From Janthinobacterium sp. CG3 (GTDB lineage Bacteria; Pseudomonadota; Gammaproteobacteria; Burkholderiales; Burkholderiaceae_D): a DNA stretch of 64,000 nt. Below the pieces are notes generated by a model, which worked only from the letters and a program-made list of their open reading frames with translations, searched no databases and was not told the DNA's origin. Below are positions 51,120-61,088 of the stretch, one piece after another; positions within the stretch are counted from its first letter, which is position 1, and the number at the start of each line of letters is the position of its first letter. The translations under genes were made by a program, and so were the position numbers. The stretch spans positions 5,034,523 through 5,098,522 of the forward strand of contig NZ_KB467824.1 in assembly GCF_000344615.1 (NCBI RefSeq). Direction: 5' to 3'.

Positions 51120-53834
51120 ATGACGATGACATTGACACCGATTGCGGCGGCGGCCTTGCTGGCCGTCGCGGCGGCGGCCGACGCGCAGCAGGCGCACACG
51201 GCAGCGGCGGCGCCGGCCGGCGGCGCCGTCCAGGAAGTGGTGGTGACGGGCATCCGCGCGGCGCGCCAGCAGTCGCTGAACCAGAAGCGCAACAGCGACT
51301 CGGTGCTCGACGTGGTCAGCGCCGAGGACATCGGCAAGCTGCCCGACAAGAACGTCGCCGACGCGGTGCAGCGCGTGCCGGGCGTGAACATTTCATCGGC
51401 GGCCGGCGGCGACGGCGGTTTTTCCGAGAACGACCGCGTCAGCATCCGCGGCACCAGCCCCAGCCTGACCCAGACCCTGATCAACGGCCACGCCGTCGGC
51501 ACCGGCGACTGGTTCGTCAACGACCAGGTCGGCACGGTCGGGCGCAGCGTCAGCTTCGCGCTGCTGCCGGCCGAAATCGTCAACCGCGTGACGGTGCAAA
51601 AGAGCGCCCAGGCCGACCTGGTCGAGGGCGGCGTGGCCGGCTCCGTCAATATTGAAACGCGCAAGCCGCTGTCGTTCAAGCAGCCGTTCACGGCCGAGCT
51701 GTCGCTGCAGGCGATTTACGCCGACCTGCCGGGCCGCACCGATCCGCAATTGAACGGCCTGCTCAACTGGAAGAACCAGGCCAACTCGCTGGGCGTGCTG
51801 CTGCAACTGTTTTCGCAAAAGCGCCACGAGCGGCGTGACGGCCAGGAATTCTTCGGTTACGCGCCGATCGCGCCGGACAGCCCGGCAGCGCGCGCCCATC
51901 CGGACCTGGCCGGGGTGCGCGCGCCGCTGGGCGTGAACGCCGCGCTGTTCGAGCAGCGCCGCAAGCGCAGCGGCGGCAGCTTCGACATCCAGCTCAAGCC
52001 GCACGCCGACCTGACGCTCGACCTGAACGGCTTCGCCTCCAAGCTCGAGGCGGCCAACTACAACCGCAGCTTCTACAGCCAGCCGGGCGCCAACCTGAAC
52101 GCGGTCGACGCCGACGGCAAGCCGGTCGGCGTGGTGCCGTCCCAGTACACGGTGCGCAACAACACGCTGGTGGCGGCGCTGTTCCCGGCGTCGCAGTACC
52201 CGGGCGCCGGCGCCGACGGCCGCCACAACGCCCAGTTGTACCCGGCCATGGTGGACCAGATCTACCGGCCCGGATCGCACTCGTCGACCGCCTACCTCGA
52301 CCTCAATGGCAGTTACCGCGCCAGCGAGCGCCTGCGCCTGTCGGCCAGCGCCGGCGGCACCCGCGGCGTCGGCGCAACACCGGACGACCTCGGCTACGAG
52401 GCCGGCCTGACCGGGGCCGGCATGTCCTACCGGCTGAACGGCCTGGCGCCGGCGCAGATGGGCTTTCCCGGCCTGGACGTGTCCAGGTTCGGCAACGCCG
52501 TGACGGCCTCCGGCTGGGGCTCGCACGTGAAAACCCTGGACACCGAGCAGTACGGCCAGGCCGACGCCGAGCTGAGCATCGGCGACGGCGTCTGGGAGTC
52601 GGCCAAGGCCGGCCTGCGCTACGCGGCGCACCACCGCAACGTCGGCTGGCCCGAAAACCGCGGTTGCGCGCGCTGCGACGGCAGCGCCGCCGCGCCCCTG
52701 CCGGTGTGGAACGGCGCCACTTATCCGGCCAATTACGGCAACACCCTGGGCGGCGGCGCGTTCGGCCGTTACTGGCAGTTGAACCCGGCCGCGGTGCAAG
52801 CCTGGGCCGACCAGTACGACACGGCGGGCGGGCCGAATTCGCGCAACTGGCCGGCCGAGCTGGACGTCAAGGAAAGGAACCTCGCGGCCTACGCGATGCT
52901 CAACCTGGCCGGCGCGCAGTGGCGCGGCAACGTCGGCGTGCGCGTCGTGCGCACGCGCCAGAGCACGGTGACGAATGTGCCGGGCGGACCGAACCCGATC
53001 AGCCAGGACAGCATCTTCGGCCAGTACACGCCGACCCTGGCCGAGCACAGTTACACCGACGTGCTGCCCAGCGCCAACTTCAAGTTCGATCTGAGTCCGG
53101 CCCTGGTGGCGCGCGTCGCCGTCGCCAAGACCATGGCGCGGGCCGACTACAGCGCGCTGGTGGGGGCGGTCAACCTGAACGACCAGCTGCTGACCGGCAG
53201 CGGCGGCAACCCGGACCTGAAACCGATCCGCTCGACCAACTACGACGCCACGCTGGAATGGTATTTCGCGCCGAAGGCGCTGCTGTCGGCCGGCGTGTTC
53301 TACATGGACATGGCGTCCTACGTCACGTTCGGCACCGCGCCGGTCACGTATTACAACAACACCTTCAAAAAGTTCAACACCTACGTGATCCAGTCGCCGG
53401 CCAATATCGGCGCCAAAAACCGGGGCGTCGAGCTGAGCTACCAGCAGGGCCTGTGGGGCGGCTTCGGCGTGCTGGGCAACTACACCTACACCGACGGCAA
53501 GGCGGCCGACGGCGCGCCGATGGTGGGCAGCTCGAAGGCCACCTACAACCTGGAAGCGTATTACGAGGACGCGCGCCTGAGCACGCGGCTGGCCTACACC
53601 TACCGCTCGACCTTCCTGTCCGGCTTGTTCAGCAGCTCGCCGCAGCATGTCGACGCGGTGGGCAACCTGGCCGCGTCGCTCAACTACAAGCTCAGCGAGC
53701 GCTATTCGCTGACCTTTGACGCGTTGAACCTGAACAACGCGGTGCTGAAATCCTACGGCGCCACCCGCGACCAGCCGACCGCGCTGTACGCCAACGGCCG
53801 CCAGTACTATTTCGGCCTGCGCGCCAAGTTGTAA
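51120..53834 (+). CDS. TonB-dependent receptor, probable amino-sugar/chitooligosaccharide uptake (2)
   Basis: A 904-residue outer-membrane receptor, paralogous to the one at 48182. Signal peptide residues 1-22 (MTMTLTPIAAAALLAVAAAADA). TonB box QEVVVTG near 38-44, then plug (ADAVQRVPGVN..., DRVSIRGTSPSLTQTLINGHAVGTGDW) and barrel, ending ...RQYYFGLRAKL. An unusual Cys-x-x-Cys pair (RGCARCDG) lies in an extracellular loop near residue 515. AAGGGGACGG precedes the ATG. It is followed after 27 bases by the NagX-like gene, so these two form an operon under box 2. Confidence 0.88.
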   Translation: MTMTLTPIAAAALLAVAAAADAQQAHTAAAAPAGGAVQEVVVTGIRAARQQSLNQKRNSDSVLDVVSAEDIGKLPDKNVADAVQRVPGVNISSAAGGDGGFSENDRVSIRGTSPSLTQTLINGHAVGTGDWFVNDQVGTVGRSVSFALLPAEIVNRVTVQKSAQADLVEGGVAGSVNIETRKPLSFKQPFTAELSLQAIYADLPGRTDPQLNGLLNWKNQANSLGVLLQLFSQKRHERRDGQEFFGYAPIAPDSPAARAHPDLAGVRAPLGVNAALFEQRRKRSGGSFDIQLKPHADLTLDLNGFASKLEAANYNRSFYSQPGANLNAVDADGKPVGVVPSQYTVRNNTLVAALFPASQYPGAGADGRHNAQLYPAMVDQIYRPGSHSSTAYLDLNGSYRASERLRLSASAGGTRGVGATPDDLGYEAGLTGAGMSYRLNGLAPAQMGFPGLDVSRFGNAVTASGWGSHVKTLDTEQYGQADAELSIGDGVWESAKAGLRYAAHHRNVGWPENRGCARCDGSAAAPLPVWNGATYPANYGNTLGGGAFGRYWQLNPAAVQAWADQYDTAGGPNSRNWPAELDVKERNLAAYAMLNLAGAQWRGNVGVRVVRTRQSTVTNVPGGPNPISQDSIFGQYTPTLAEHSYTDVLPSANFKFDLSPALVARVAVAKTMARADYSALVGAVNLNDQLLTGSGGNPDLKPIRSTNYDATLEWYFAPKALLSAGVFYMDMASYVTFGTAPVTYYNNTFKKFNTYVIQSPANIGAKNRGVELSYQQGLWGGFGVLGNYTYTDGKAADGAPMVGSSKATYNLEAYYEDARLSTRLAYTYRSTFLSGLFSSSPQHVDAVGNLAASLNYKLSERYSLTFDALNLNNAVLKSYGATRDQPTALYANGRQYYFGLRAKL

Positions 53835-53861
53835 GCCGCCGGCGCCCTCCAGGAAAGTATG

Positions 53862-54977
53862 ATGAACCCACCCAGCCAACGTTACCTGTCGCTCGACGTC
53901 CTGCGCGGCTTGACCGTCACCTTGATGATCATCGTAAACACCCCGGGCAACGAGGCCGGCACCTACGCGCCGCTGCTGCACGCGCTGTGGCACGGTTTCA
54001 CGCCCACCGACCTGGTCTTCCCGACCTTCCTGTTCGTGGTCGGCAACGCGCTCAGTTTCGCGCTGCCGAAGTACGCGGCGCTGGGCCATGCCGCCGTGTG
54101 CGCCAGGATCGGCCGGCGTAGCGCATTGATCTTCCTGCTCGGTTTCCTGCTGTACTGGTTTCCGTTTATCAAGCCCGACGCCGCCGGCGCGTGGACGCTG
54201 GCGCCGCTGGCCGCGACGCGGATTCCCGGCGTGCTGCAGCGCATCGCCCTGTGTTTCGGCTTGGCCGCGCTGATCCTCCACTTCTGGCGGGAGCGCGGCG
54301 CGCTGCTGTTCTGCGCGGTGGCGCTGCTGGGCCACTGGTTCGCCCTGGCCCAGTTCGGCGACTATACGCTGGCCGGCAACGCCGGCCTGAAACTGGACCT
54401 GTACTTGCTGGGCGAGCGCCACCTGTATCGCGGCGAGGGCATCGCCTTCGACCCGGAGGGCGTGCTGGGCACTTTGCCGGCCACGGTCAACGTCATCGCC
54501 GGCTACTACGCCGGGCGCCTGATCCAGTCCCGGGGGCAGGGCGTCGACAGCATGCTGAAACTCGCATGCGCCGGCCTGGCTTGCGTGGCCATCGGCTTGT
54601 GCTGGAACGGCGTACTGCCAATCAACAAGAAATTGTGGACCGGCTCGTACGCGCTTTATACGGTCGGGCTCGACCTGCTGATCCTGCCGCTGCTGATGTA
54701 TCTCATCGAACGCCGCAAGCCCGGACGATGGACCTATTTCTTCGAGGTGTTCGGCAAGAACACCCTGTTCATTTACCTGCTGTCCGAGATCGCCGTGGTG
54801 CTCCTGTTCACGCTGAAGATCGGCGGGCAAAGCGCGTATTCCTGGCTGTTCACCAGCGTGTTCCAGGGGCTAGCCGGCGCGTCCGTCAGCTCGCTGCTGT
54901 TCGCTGTCGCCTTCATGCTGGCGTGCTGGCTGGTTGGCTACGCGTTGGACCGGGCTGGGCTTTACATCAAGGTTTAA
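53862..54977 (+). CDS. nagX: NagX-like membrane protein (DUF5009/HGSNAT-type) (1)
   Basis: A 371-residue protein with about ten TM segments. RYLSLDVLRGLTVTLMIIVNTPGN, VFPTFLFVVGNALSFALPK and the closing FFEVFGKNTLFIYLLSE match the family related to lysosomal heparan-alpha-glucosaminide N-acetyltransferase. NagX genes occur in GlcNAc loci of Shewanella, Xanthomonas and others; a transport or acetylation role is suggested, not proven. The ATG at 53862 has AGGA seven bases upstream; the ATG at 53859 is spaced too closely. It is in an operon with the receptor at 51120. The following nuclease-like gene starts 19 bases after its stop. Confidence 0.85.
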   Translation: MNPPSQRYLSLDVLRGLTVTLMIIVNTPGNEAGTYAPLLHALWHGFTPTDLVFPTFLFVVGNALSFALPKYAALGHAAVCARIGRRSALIFLLGFLLYWFPFIKPDAAGAWTLAPLAATRIPGVLQRIALCFGLAALILHFWRERGALLFCAVALLGHWFALAQFGDYTLAGNAGLKLDLYLLGERHLYRGEGIAFDPEGVLGTLPATVNVIAGYYAGRLIQSRGQGVDSMLKLACAGLACVAIGLCWNGVLPINKKLWTGSYALYTVGLDLLILPLLMYLIERRKPGRWTYFFEVFGKNTLFIYLLSEIAVVLLFTLKIGGQSAYSWLFTSVFQGLAGASVSSLLFAVAFMLACWLVGYALDRAGLYIKV

Positions 54978-54996
54978 GCGCGGCAAGCCGCAGGTG

Positions 54997-55809
54997 ATGC
55001 GCGAGGCCGAACTGGGCAAGCGCGTGGCCGACAAGCTGGCCAAAATTACCTTGCTCGGCGGCGCCGAGCGCTGGGTGCTGGTGCATCTGGAAGTGCAGGG
55101 GCGGCGCGAGGGCCGCTTCGCCGAGCGCATGTTCGTCTGCAACTATCGCATTTACGACCACTACCGGCGTCCCGTCGCCAGCCTGGCGCTGCTGGCCGAC
55201 GGCAGCGCGTCGTGGAAGCCGGATACCTTCGGCTATCGCCTGTTCGGCTGCGACATGCGCTTCAGTTTTCCGGTGGTGAAACTGAGCGATTACGCCGGCC
55301 AAATCGAGCAATTGCTGCGGGACGACAACCCGTTTGCGCTGGTGACGGCGGCGCACTTGCTGACGCGCCAAACCAAGGGCGACGTGGCGCGCCGGGCGGC
55401 GGCGAAGCGCCGTCTTTTTGTACTGCTATTCCAGCGAAACTGGGACAAACAACGTATCATCGACTTCCTCAACGTCATAGACTGGATGATGCGTTTACCC
55501 GCCGAATTGAACGATGAATTGTGGGCCGACATCCAGGCAATGGAAAGGAGCGATACGATGCCTTACATGAGTTACTTTGAGCGTAAATTTCGCGACGAAG
55601 GCCGGCAAGCGGGGCGGCAGGAAGGCCGCCAGCAGGGCAGCATCGAAGGACGTCGCGGCATGCTGTCGGCGTTGCTCGAAGAGCGTTTCGGCGCCTTGCC
55701 GAGTACGCTCAAGGAACGCCTGGCCGATGCCGGCGACGAGCAGTTGATGGCTTGGAGCAAGGCGCTGCTGCGCGCGTCAACCCTCGACGAAGTGTTCGGC
55801 CTTGAGTAG
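54997..55809 (+). pseudogene. Rpn/PD-(D/E)XK-type nuclease family gene, 5'-truncated
   Basis: A 270-residue frame of the Rpn-like putative nuclease/transposase family ('cytosolic protein', PD-(D/E)XK). Recognisable blocks: AERWVLVHLEVQGRREGRFAERMFVCNYRIYDHY, LALLADGSASWKPDTFGY, NPFALVTAAHLLTRQTKGD, and a Gln/Arg/Gly-rich hinge (EGRQAGRQEGRQQG) before a DUF4351-like tail LSALLEERFGALPSTLKERL. Full-length members have roughly 70 more residues at the front. Here the coding sequence begins where nagX ends, so the N-terminal part, which contains the first catalytic acid, is missing. It is probably a remnant fused to the nagX 3' end by rearrangement. Confidence 0.68.
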
Positions 55810-55848
55810 CCCCGCGGGCGCTTGCCTGGCCGCTTGTTTGCGCCAGGG

Positions 55849-57060
55849 TTAAAATTTCAAGCGCAGGCCGTGGCGGTTCGCCAGCGCAACGATGAGCATC
55901 ATGCAGGCGGTCACCGCGGCGGCGTTCAGCAGTCCCGCGCCGCCGCCCGTCGCCAAATACGGCCACCAGAGGCGCGGCAAGCGCAGCAGCGCCGCGAGCT
56001 GCTCGCACAGGTCCGGGACGATGTAGGCAAACAGGGCGTTGCCGCCGGCGGGCAGCAGCGGCGCGCTCCAGCGCCGCCATGCCAGCACGTCGATCACTAT
56101 ATAAAACAGCAGGAATAAGGCCAGCGCGGCCCCCGCGCACACCAGCGTGTAGGACTCGGTGGCGTGGATTTTGTTGATATGGTGGTAGGGGCGCAGCAGC
56201 ATGCCGGCCGCCACCAGCCCGGCGGCGAACCAGGCCATGAAGCCGATGCGCTGCCCGTGCGAGGTGGCGGGCGCGTCGCCGTCGCGCACGAACAGGGTGC
56301 CGACGACGGTACCGGCAAGCACGTTCGCGGCGGTCGATCCCAGCAGTTCCGGCACGTTGACGAGTTGCGTCAACTGCGCCGGCAGGAAATCCAGGCTGCC
56401 GACCCGGCCGCCCATGTACAGCGCGACCAAGCCGGCCAGCGCGCCCATCAGGGCGGCGCGGTTGCCGCCGGTGGCCAGGTAAATCAGGCTGCAGAACAGG
56501 TAGGTCCAGCCTATCATGCCGAGGATGCCCCACCAGCTGTGCTGCAGCCAGACGCGGTCGAATTCGCCGTTGAGCGTGCCGCGAAACGCCAGCAGCAGCG
56601 CCAGCATCAGCGCGGCGCCGGTGTAGAAGGCGGCGCCGCGGCTGGCGCTTTGCCGCCACAGCAGGATCAGCGCGGCGTAAAACAGCACGAAGTACAGCGC
56701 GCGCGGCAGCGCCGCGGCGGCCGCGTCGTAGCGGTAGGCGTTGGCCAGCACGACGCCGGCGAGCATCAGGCCGGCGGCGCGCCAGCCCAGCCGGCCCAGC
56801 AGCGGCAAGCCGACGCGGCCGCGCTGGCGCTGCAGCGCCAGTGGAATCGCCACGCCGACAATGAACAGGAAGGCCGGGAACACCAGGTCGGGCAGGGTGA
56901 CGCCGTCGGCGCCGGCGCCGGCGTGCTCGAGCCAGTGCGGCAGGCCCGGCATCCCGGCAATGTAGTTGAGCCAGACCATGGCCAGGACGACGAAGCCGCG
57001 GAAGGCGTCCAGGCTGAGCAGTCGTGCGGGAACGGGCGTGGCGGCTGGCGCGACGGGCAT
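55849..57060 (-). CDS. NagX-like membrane protein (DUF5009) (2)
   Basis: A 403-residue multi-TM protein homologous to the NagX at 53862 but on the opposite strand and diverged. LLSLDAFRGFVVLAMVWLNYIAGMPGLPHWLEHAGAGADGVTLPDLVFPAFLFIVGVAIPLAL is the family opening, and a long PAGGNALFAYIVPDLCEQ closes it. It likely belongs to the leftward operon of ABC transporter and hydrolase genes, 56 bases after the TPR gene. The start at 57060 follows an Arg-rich open extension that is not used. Two NagX genes in one locus is unusual. Confidence 0.8.
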   Translation of the reverse strand: MPVAPAATPVPARLLSLDAFRGFVVLAMVWLNYIAGMPGLPHWLEHAGAGADGVTLPDLVFPAFLFIVGVAIPLALQRQRGRVGLPLLGRLGWRAAGLMLAGVVLANAYRYDAAAAALPRALYFVLFYAALILLWRQSASRGAAFYTGAALMLALLLAFRGTLNGEFDRVWLQHSWWGILGMIGWTYLFCSLIYLATGGNRAALMGALAGLVALYMGGRVGSLDFLPAQLTQLVNVPELLGSTAANVLAGTVVGTLFVRDGDAPATSHGQRIGFMAWFAAGLVAAGMLLRPYHHINKIHATESYTLVCAGAALALFLLFYIVIDVLAWRRWSAPLLPAGGNALFAYIVPDLCEQLAALLRLPRLWWPYLATGGGAGLLNAAAVTACMMLIVALANRHGLRLKF

Positions 57061-57116
57061 GGTGCGGCTTTCGGTGGCGCCGCGCCGGCGCGGCGCCGCG
57101 GCGTGGCGTGACGTCC

Positions 57117-58415
57117 TTACTTCGCGGCGGTGGTTGCGGCCGGGCGGTTCAGCCACAACGTCCAGAAGCGCGCCAGGTCGCCCAGGCCGTCGTTGCCTTG
57201 CACCGTCGCCAGTGTTTTGACGGCGTCGTCCTTGCGGCCGGCCATCGCGTACGAGTAGCCCAGGCGCAGCTTGGCGTCTTCGGGACGCTTCAGGCCGCCT
57301 TTGGCGATGCCTTTTTGGATCAGCTCGATACCCTTGTCGAACTGGTCCATCGTGACATACGCGTAACCCAGGTTGACGAAGCCGGTGCCGTCCTTGGCCT
57401 TGGCGGCGGCCGCTTCGCCGGCGCCGATATTCTTCTGGTCGTCGGCCGTGCCCTTGGCGGCCTGGTCGCGCAGCTTCTTGTGCTTGGCGCCGTTCGGGCC
57501 GGTGCCCAGCAAGCCGGCGGCGAAGCCGGCGTCCAGGACCTTTTTCGCCTCGGCCGGGAAGGCCGCCTGCAACGCCAGTTCGGCCATTTCGGTGTATTCA
57601 TCCGGCGCCATCGCCTTCACCGCGGCGAATTCGAGGCGCAACACGTCGAGCTGGAAGCGCGCCGAGTAACCGTCCTTACCCTGGGTGCGGCTGAGCAGGT
57701 CGGTCCAGTAGTCGTCGCTCGGGTAGTACTTGACCAACTGTTCCAGCGCGACCAGGTAGGTGGCCTTGTCCTTGGTCTTGGCGCCGGTGTTGGCCAGCAA
57801 TTGCAGGGCGTCCAGCGGCGGCGTCGTGCCGGCTTGCTGGTTGGCCTTCAAGTCGGCCAGCAATTCCTGCTTGGCCCGCTCCAGCTCGTTGCCGAAGTAG
57901 TAGGCGCGGATGATGTAAGGGCGCACCGTGGCCAGGTCGCCGGTCTCGGTTTGATGCCGCTTGTACCAGGTGATCGCCTTCGGGTAGTCCTTGGCGTTGT
58001 AGTGGTAGTTGGCCAGCGCCTGGATGAAGGCGCCCTTCTCGGCCTTGTCCAGGCGACCCGATTCAATCACCGCTTCGAGCGCGGTGATGGCCATGGCGTT
58101 GTTGTTGGTGGACGAGGCCAGCGCGACGCGCAGGCGGTTCAGCACGAACGTCTCGTAGGCGCTCTTGTCGGCCAGCGCCTCGGCGCGGTCGATGCGGCTT
58201 TGCACCTCGGCGTAGTTCTTCGCCTCCATCAGGGCCGACATCTCGGTCGGATTGATCAGCTTGAACATTTCCTGGCGCACCGAGTCGGCTTTCGGCGCCG
58301 CCGCCGCCGGGGCGTCGGCCGCCTGGGCCAGCGACGCGCCGGCCAGCACCGGGGCGAGGTTCAGGCCGATGGCGGCCAGCAGCAGAGTAAGACGGGCGAG
58401 ACGGAATTGGGACAT
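57117..58415 (-). CDS. secreted TPR-repeat protein
   Basis: A 432-residue exported protein. The signal peptide is residues 1-34 (RLARLTLLLAAIGLNLAPVLAGASLAQA). The rest is helical repeats of TPR character (AFIQALANYHYNAKDYPKAITWYKRHQ, VNLGYAYVTMDQFDKGIELIQKGIAKGG, KLRLGYSYAMAGRKDDAVKTLATVQ). TPR proteins act as scaffolds; the partner is unknown. AAGGA precedes the ATG at 58415. Being inside the amino-sugar operon it may assemble or support the uptake machinery in the periplasm, which is inference. Confidence 0.77.
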   Translation of the reverse strand: MSQFRLARLTLLLAAIGLNLAPVLAGASLAQAADAPAAAAPKADSVRQEMFKLINPTEMSALMEAKNYAEVQSRIDRAEALADKSAYETFVLNRLRVALASSTNNNAMAITALEAVIESGRLDKAEKGAFIQALANYHYNAKDYPKAITWYKRHQTETGDLATVRPYIIRAYYFGNELERAKQELLADLKANQQAGTTPPLDALQLLANTGAKTKDKATYLVALEQLVKYYPSDDYWTDLLSRTQGKDGYSARFQLDVLRLEFAAVKAMAPDEYTEMAELALQAAFPAEAKKVLDAGFAAGLLGTGPNGAKHKKLRDQAAKGTADDQKNIGAGEAAAAKAKDGTGFVNLGYAYVTMDQFDKGIELIQKGIAKGGLKRPEDAKLRLGYSYAMAGRKDDAVKTLATVQGNDGLGDLARFWTLWLNRPAATTAAK

Positions 58416-58582
58416 GGTAAATCCTTCAATCAATGGCGAAGTGACGGGCTGGCGGGTAAAGCGCGCGGCCGCGTCGCAATGGGTTGGAGAGAATAATCGA
58501 AAATCGCGAAGAACGGTATTCTGCCACGCCCGCCGGTGAACAGGCGGGGCCAGCGCCGTCCTGGCCGGCAAGACGCGTATTG

Positions 58583-59728
58583 TCACATAAACTGCGCGGC
58601 GCGATCGCTCAACAGCGCGGCGTCGCCGCGCGGCAGCGCCAGGCCGGCGTCGTCGAACAGCAGGCAGCGCCGCGGCGGCAGGTGCAGGGCGACGCGCTGG
58701 CCCGGCAGCGGCGGCGCGGCGTCGGCCGGCTGCCTGAACGCCAGCAGCCCGGGGGCGCCGTCCAGCGCCGCGTACACCAGCGACTGGTCGCCCAGGTATT
58801 CGACGTGGCCGACGCCGGCGGCGACGACGTTGGCGCCGGCCGCGCCGGGCGCGCGCGACGCGATGTGCTCGGCGCGCACGCCCAGCGTCAGCGGCGTGCC
58901 GGCGGCCAGGCCGGCGCCGTCGGCCGCCACCGCGACGGCGGCGCCGTCCGGCAGGCGCACGCGCACGCCGGCGGCGTCGGCGGCCAACACCCGGCAGGCG
59001 ACCAAGTTCATCTTCGGCGCGCCCAGGAAGCCGGCCACGAACAGGTTGCCGGGGTGGTTGTACAGTTCATGCGGCGTGCCCACCTGCTCGATGCGCCCGC
59101 CGTTGAAGACGACGATGCGCTGGCCCAGCGTCATCGCCTCGACCTGGTCGTGGGTGACGTAGACCATGGTGGTGCGCAGCTCGCGGTGCAGGCGGCTGAT
59201 CTCGACGCGCATCTGCACCCGCAGGCTGGCGTCCAGGTTCGACAACGGCTCGTCGAACAGGAACACCTGCGGCTTGCGCACGATGGCGCGGCCGATCGCC
59301 ACGCGCTGGCGCTGGCCGCCGGACAGGTCCTTCGGCTTGCGCCCCAGCAGCGGCTCGATCTGCAGGATGGCGGCGGCGCGCCCGACCGCCGCCTTCACCT
59401 CGGCCGCCTTGTGGCCGGCCAGCTTGAGGGCGAACGCCATGTTCTCGAACACCGTCATGTGCGGGTACAGCGCGTACGACTGGAACACCATCGCCAGGCC
59501 GCGCCGCGCCGGCGCGACGTCGTTGGCCAGGCGCCCGCCGATGTGCAGCTCGCCGCCGCTGATGTCCTCCAGCCCGGCGATCATGCGCAGCAGGGTCGAC
59601 TTGCCGCAGCCGGACGGGCCGACGAAGACGACGAATTCGCCGTCGGCGATGTCGAGGTCGACGCCGTGGATGACGGTGTGCCGCTCGTCGTAGCGCTTGA
59701 CGATGTTTTTCAGGGAAATTTGGGCCAT
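58583..59728 (-). CDS. ugpC: sugar ABC transporter ATPase (MalK/UgpC family)
   Basis: A 381-residue ATPase. Walker [10 protein letters not shown] (37-45), Q-loop in FQSYALYP, signature LSGGQ (135-139), Walker B FLFDEP (156-161) and the H-loop VTHDQVEAM are all intact. The C-terminal TOBE-like regulatory domain (residues about 240-370) marks the MalK/UgpC/MsmK class, used with two-permease sugar importers. The permeases are encoded at 62585 and beyond 63418, in the same operon. The symbol ugpC denotes the family, not glycerol-phosphate specificity. Confidence 0.91.
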   Translation of the reverse strand: MAQISLKNIVKRYDERHTVIHGVDLDIADGEFVVFVGPSGCGKSTLLRMIAGLEDISGGELHIGGRLANDVAPARRGLAMVFQSYALYPHMTVFENMAFALKLAGHKAAEVKAAVGRAAAILQIEPLLGRKPKDLSGGQRQRVAIGRAIVRKPQVFLFDEPLSNLDASLRVQMRVEISRLHRELRTTMVYVTHDQVEAMTLGQRIVVFNGGRIEQVGTPHELYNHPGNLFVAGFLGAPKMNLVACRVLAADAAGVRVRLPDGAAVAVAADGAGLAAGTPLTLGVRAEHIASRAPGAAGANVVAAGVGHVEYLGDQSLVYAALDGAPGLLAFRQPADAAPPLPGQRVALHLPPRRCLLFDDAGLALPRGDAALLSDRAAQFM

Positions 59729-59740
59729 GGACGCTGCCCG

Positions 59741-61045
59741 TTACGCGGTGGCGGCGTGGCCGGCGCCGGCGTCGGCGCCGTCCTGGCGCGCGCGGATCGG
59801 CATGAAGCGCGACAGCAGCAGCACCGGCAACGCCGCCAGCAGCACCCACAGGAAGAAGTGCTGGTAGCCCAGCGCGGTCTGGACGGCGCCGCTGACCATC
59901 TTGAACAGCACGAAGCCGAGCTGCATCACGCCGGTGGCGAAGGCGTAGTGGGCGGTCTGGTATTTGCCGACGGCGACCACCTGCATCATGAACAGGATCA
60001 GGCCGACGAAGCCGAAGCCGTAGCCGAACATCTCGACGCTGAGGGCGCCGGCGATCAGCGTGATGTCGCTCGGCAGCGCATGGCTCAGGTAGTAGAACAC
60101 CAGGTTCGGCAGGTTCATCGCCAGGATCAGGAAGGGCATCGCCCGCTTCAGGCCGAGCCAGGACGTGAAGTAGCCGCCGCCTATGCTGCCCAGCACGAAG
60201 GCGACCGTGCCGGCGGTGCCGTAGACGGCGCCCACTTCGGTGGTCGACAGGCCCAGCCCGCCGAGCGCGCGCGCCTCGCGCAGGAACAGCGGTCCAATGG
60301 TCTGCACCTGCGCCTCGCCGGCGCGGAACAGGATGATGAAGACGATCGCCAGCCAGATGCCGGGCTTCTTGAAGAACTCCACCAGCACGTCCCACAGCGT
60401 GGCGGCGATGGCGCCGACGTCCTGCCTGGCCAGCGCCGGGTTCGGCGCCAGCGGCAGCGCCCACGAATGGTAGAAGGCCAGCAGCAGCAGCATCGCGCCG
60501 AGGATCAGGAAGATGATGGTCCAGGCCGGCGCGACGCCGAGGGTTTTCTCGAAATGGCCGGCCAGGATCACCAGGCCGCCCAGCGAGATGAACTTGCCGG
60601 CGTTGAAGAAGGCGCCGGTCCAGCCGGCGTAGGCGGCCTGCTGCTTGTCCGACAGGCTGGCGATGTACAGGCCGTCGCAGGCGATGTCGTGGGTGGCCGA
60701 GGCGATCGCCGCCAGCGCGAGCACGCCGATGCAAACGGCGAACCAGGCCGGCGTCTGCAGCGCCAGCGCGACCAGGCCCAGGCTCAGGCCGCCGACCAGC
60801 TGGAAGCCGACGACGATGATTTTCTTGCTCGGCGCCAGCTCCAGGAACGGGCTCCAGAGCGGCTTGAAGACCCAGGCGAAGCCGATCAGTCCGGTCCAGT
60901 AGGCGATGTCGGCGTTCGACACGCCCATGCTCTTGAACATCAGGCCGGCCACCAGCGCCACCGCGTAGAACGGCAGGCCCTGGGCGAAGTACAGGGTGGG
61001 AATCCAGGTGGCCGGATTGCGGGTTGTTTTGTCTGTATCGATCAT
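59741..61045 (-). CDS. MFS transporter (AmpG-like)
   Basis: A 434-residue transporter with twelve hydrophobic segments. The N-terminus NPATWIPTLYFAQGLPFYAVALVAGLMFKSMGVSNADIAYWTGLIGFAWVFKPLWSPFLE and the motif HDIACDGLYIASLSDKQQAAYAGW resemble the AmpG muropeptide permease family. In a GlcNAc/chitooligosaccharide locus it probably moves amino-sugar disaccharides or anhydromuro-compounds across the inner membrane. It lies 12 bases upstream of the ATPase start and 43 bases after the GH3 gene. Confidence 0.82.
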   Translation of the reverse strand: MIDTDKTTRNPATWIPTLYFAQGLPFYAVALVAGLMFKSMGVSNADIAYWTGLIGFAWVFKPLWSPFLELAPSKKIIVVGFQLVGGLSLGLVALALQTPAWFAVCIGVLALAAIASATHDIACDGLYIASLSDKQQAAYAGWTGAFFNAGKFISLGGLVILAGHFEKTLGVAPAWTIIFLILGAMLLLLAFYHSWALPLAPNPALARQDVGAIAATLWDVLVEFFKKPGIWLAIVFIILFRAGEAQVQTIGPLFLREARALGGLGLSTTEVGAVYGTAGTVAFVLGSIGGGYFTSWLGLKRAMPFLILAMNLPNLVFYYLSHALPSDITLIAGALSVEMFGYGFGFVGLILFMMQVVAVGKYQTAHYAFATGVMQLGFVLFKMVSGAVQTALGYQHFFLWVLLAALPVLLLSRFMPIRARQDGADAGAGHAATA

Positions 61046-61088
61046 GCGAGTCTCCTGTTTTTATCGTGCGGGTGCGCCAAGCGCTCCC

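Noticed and set aside
51393-54830. 1145-residue open frame antisense to the second TonB receptor and nagX
   Set aside because: Spans two certain genes on the other strand, no start signals, low-complexity translation.
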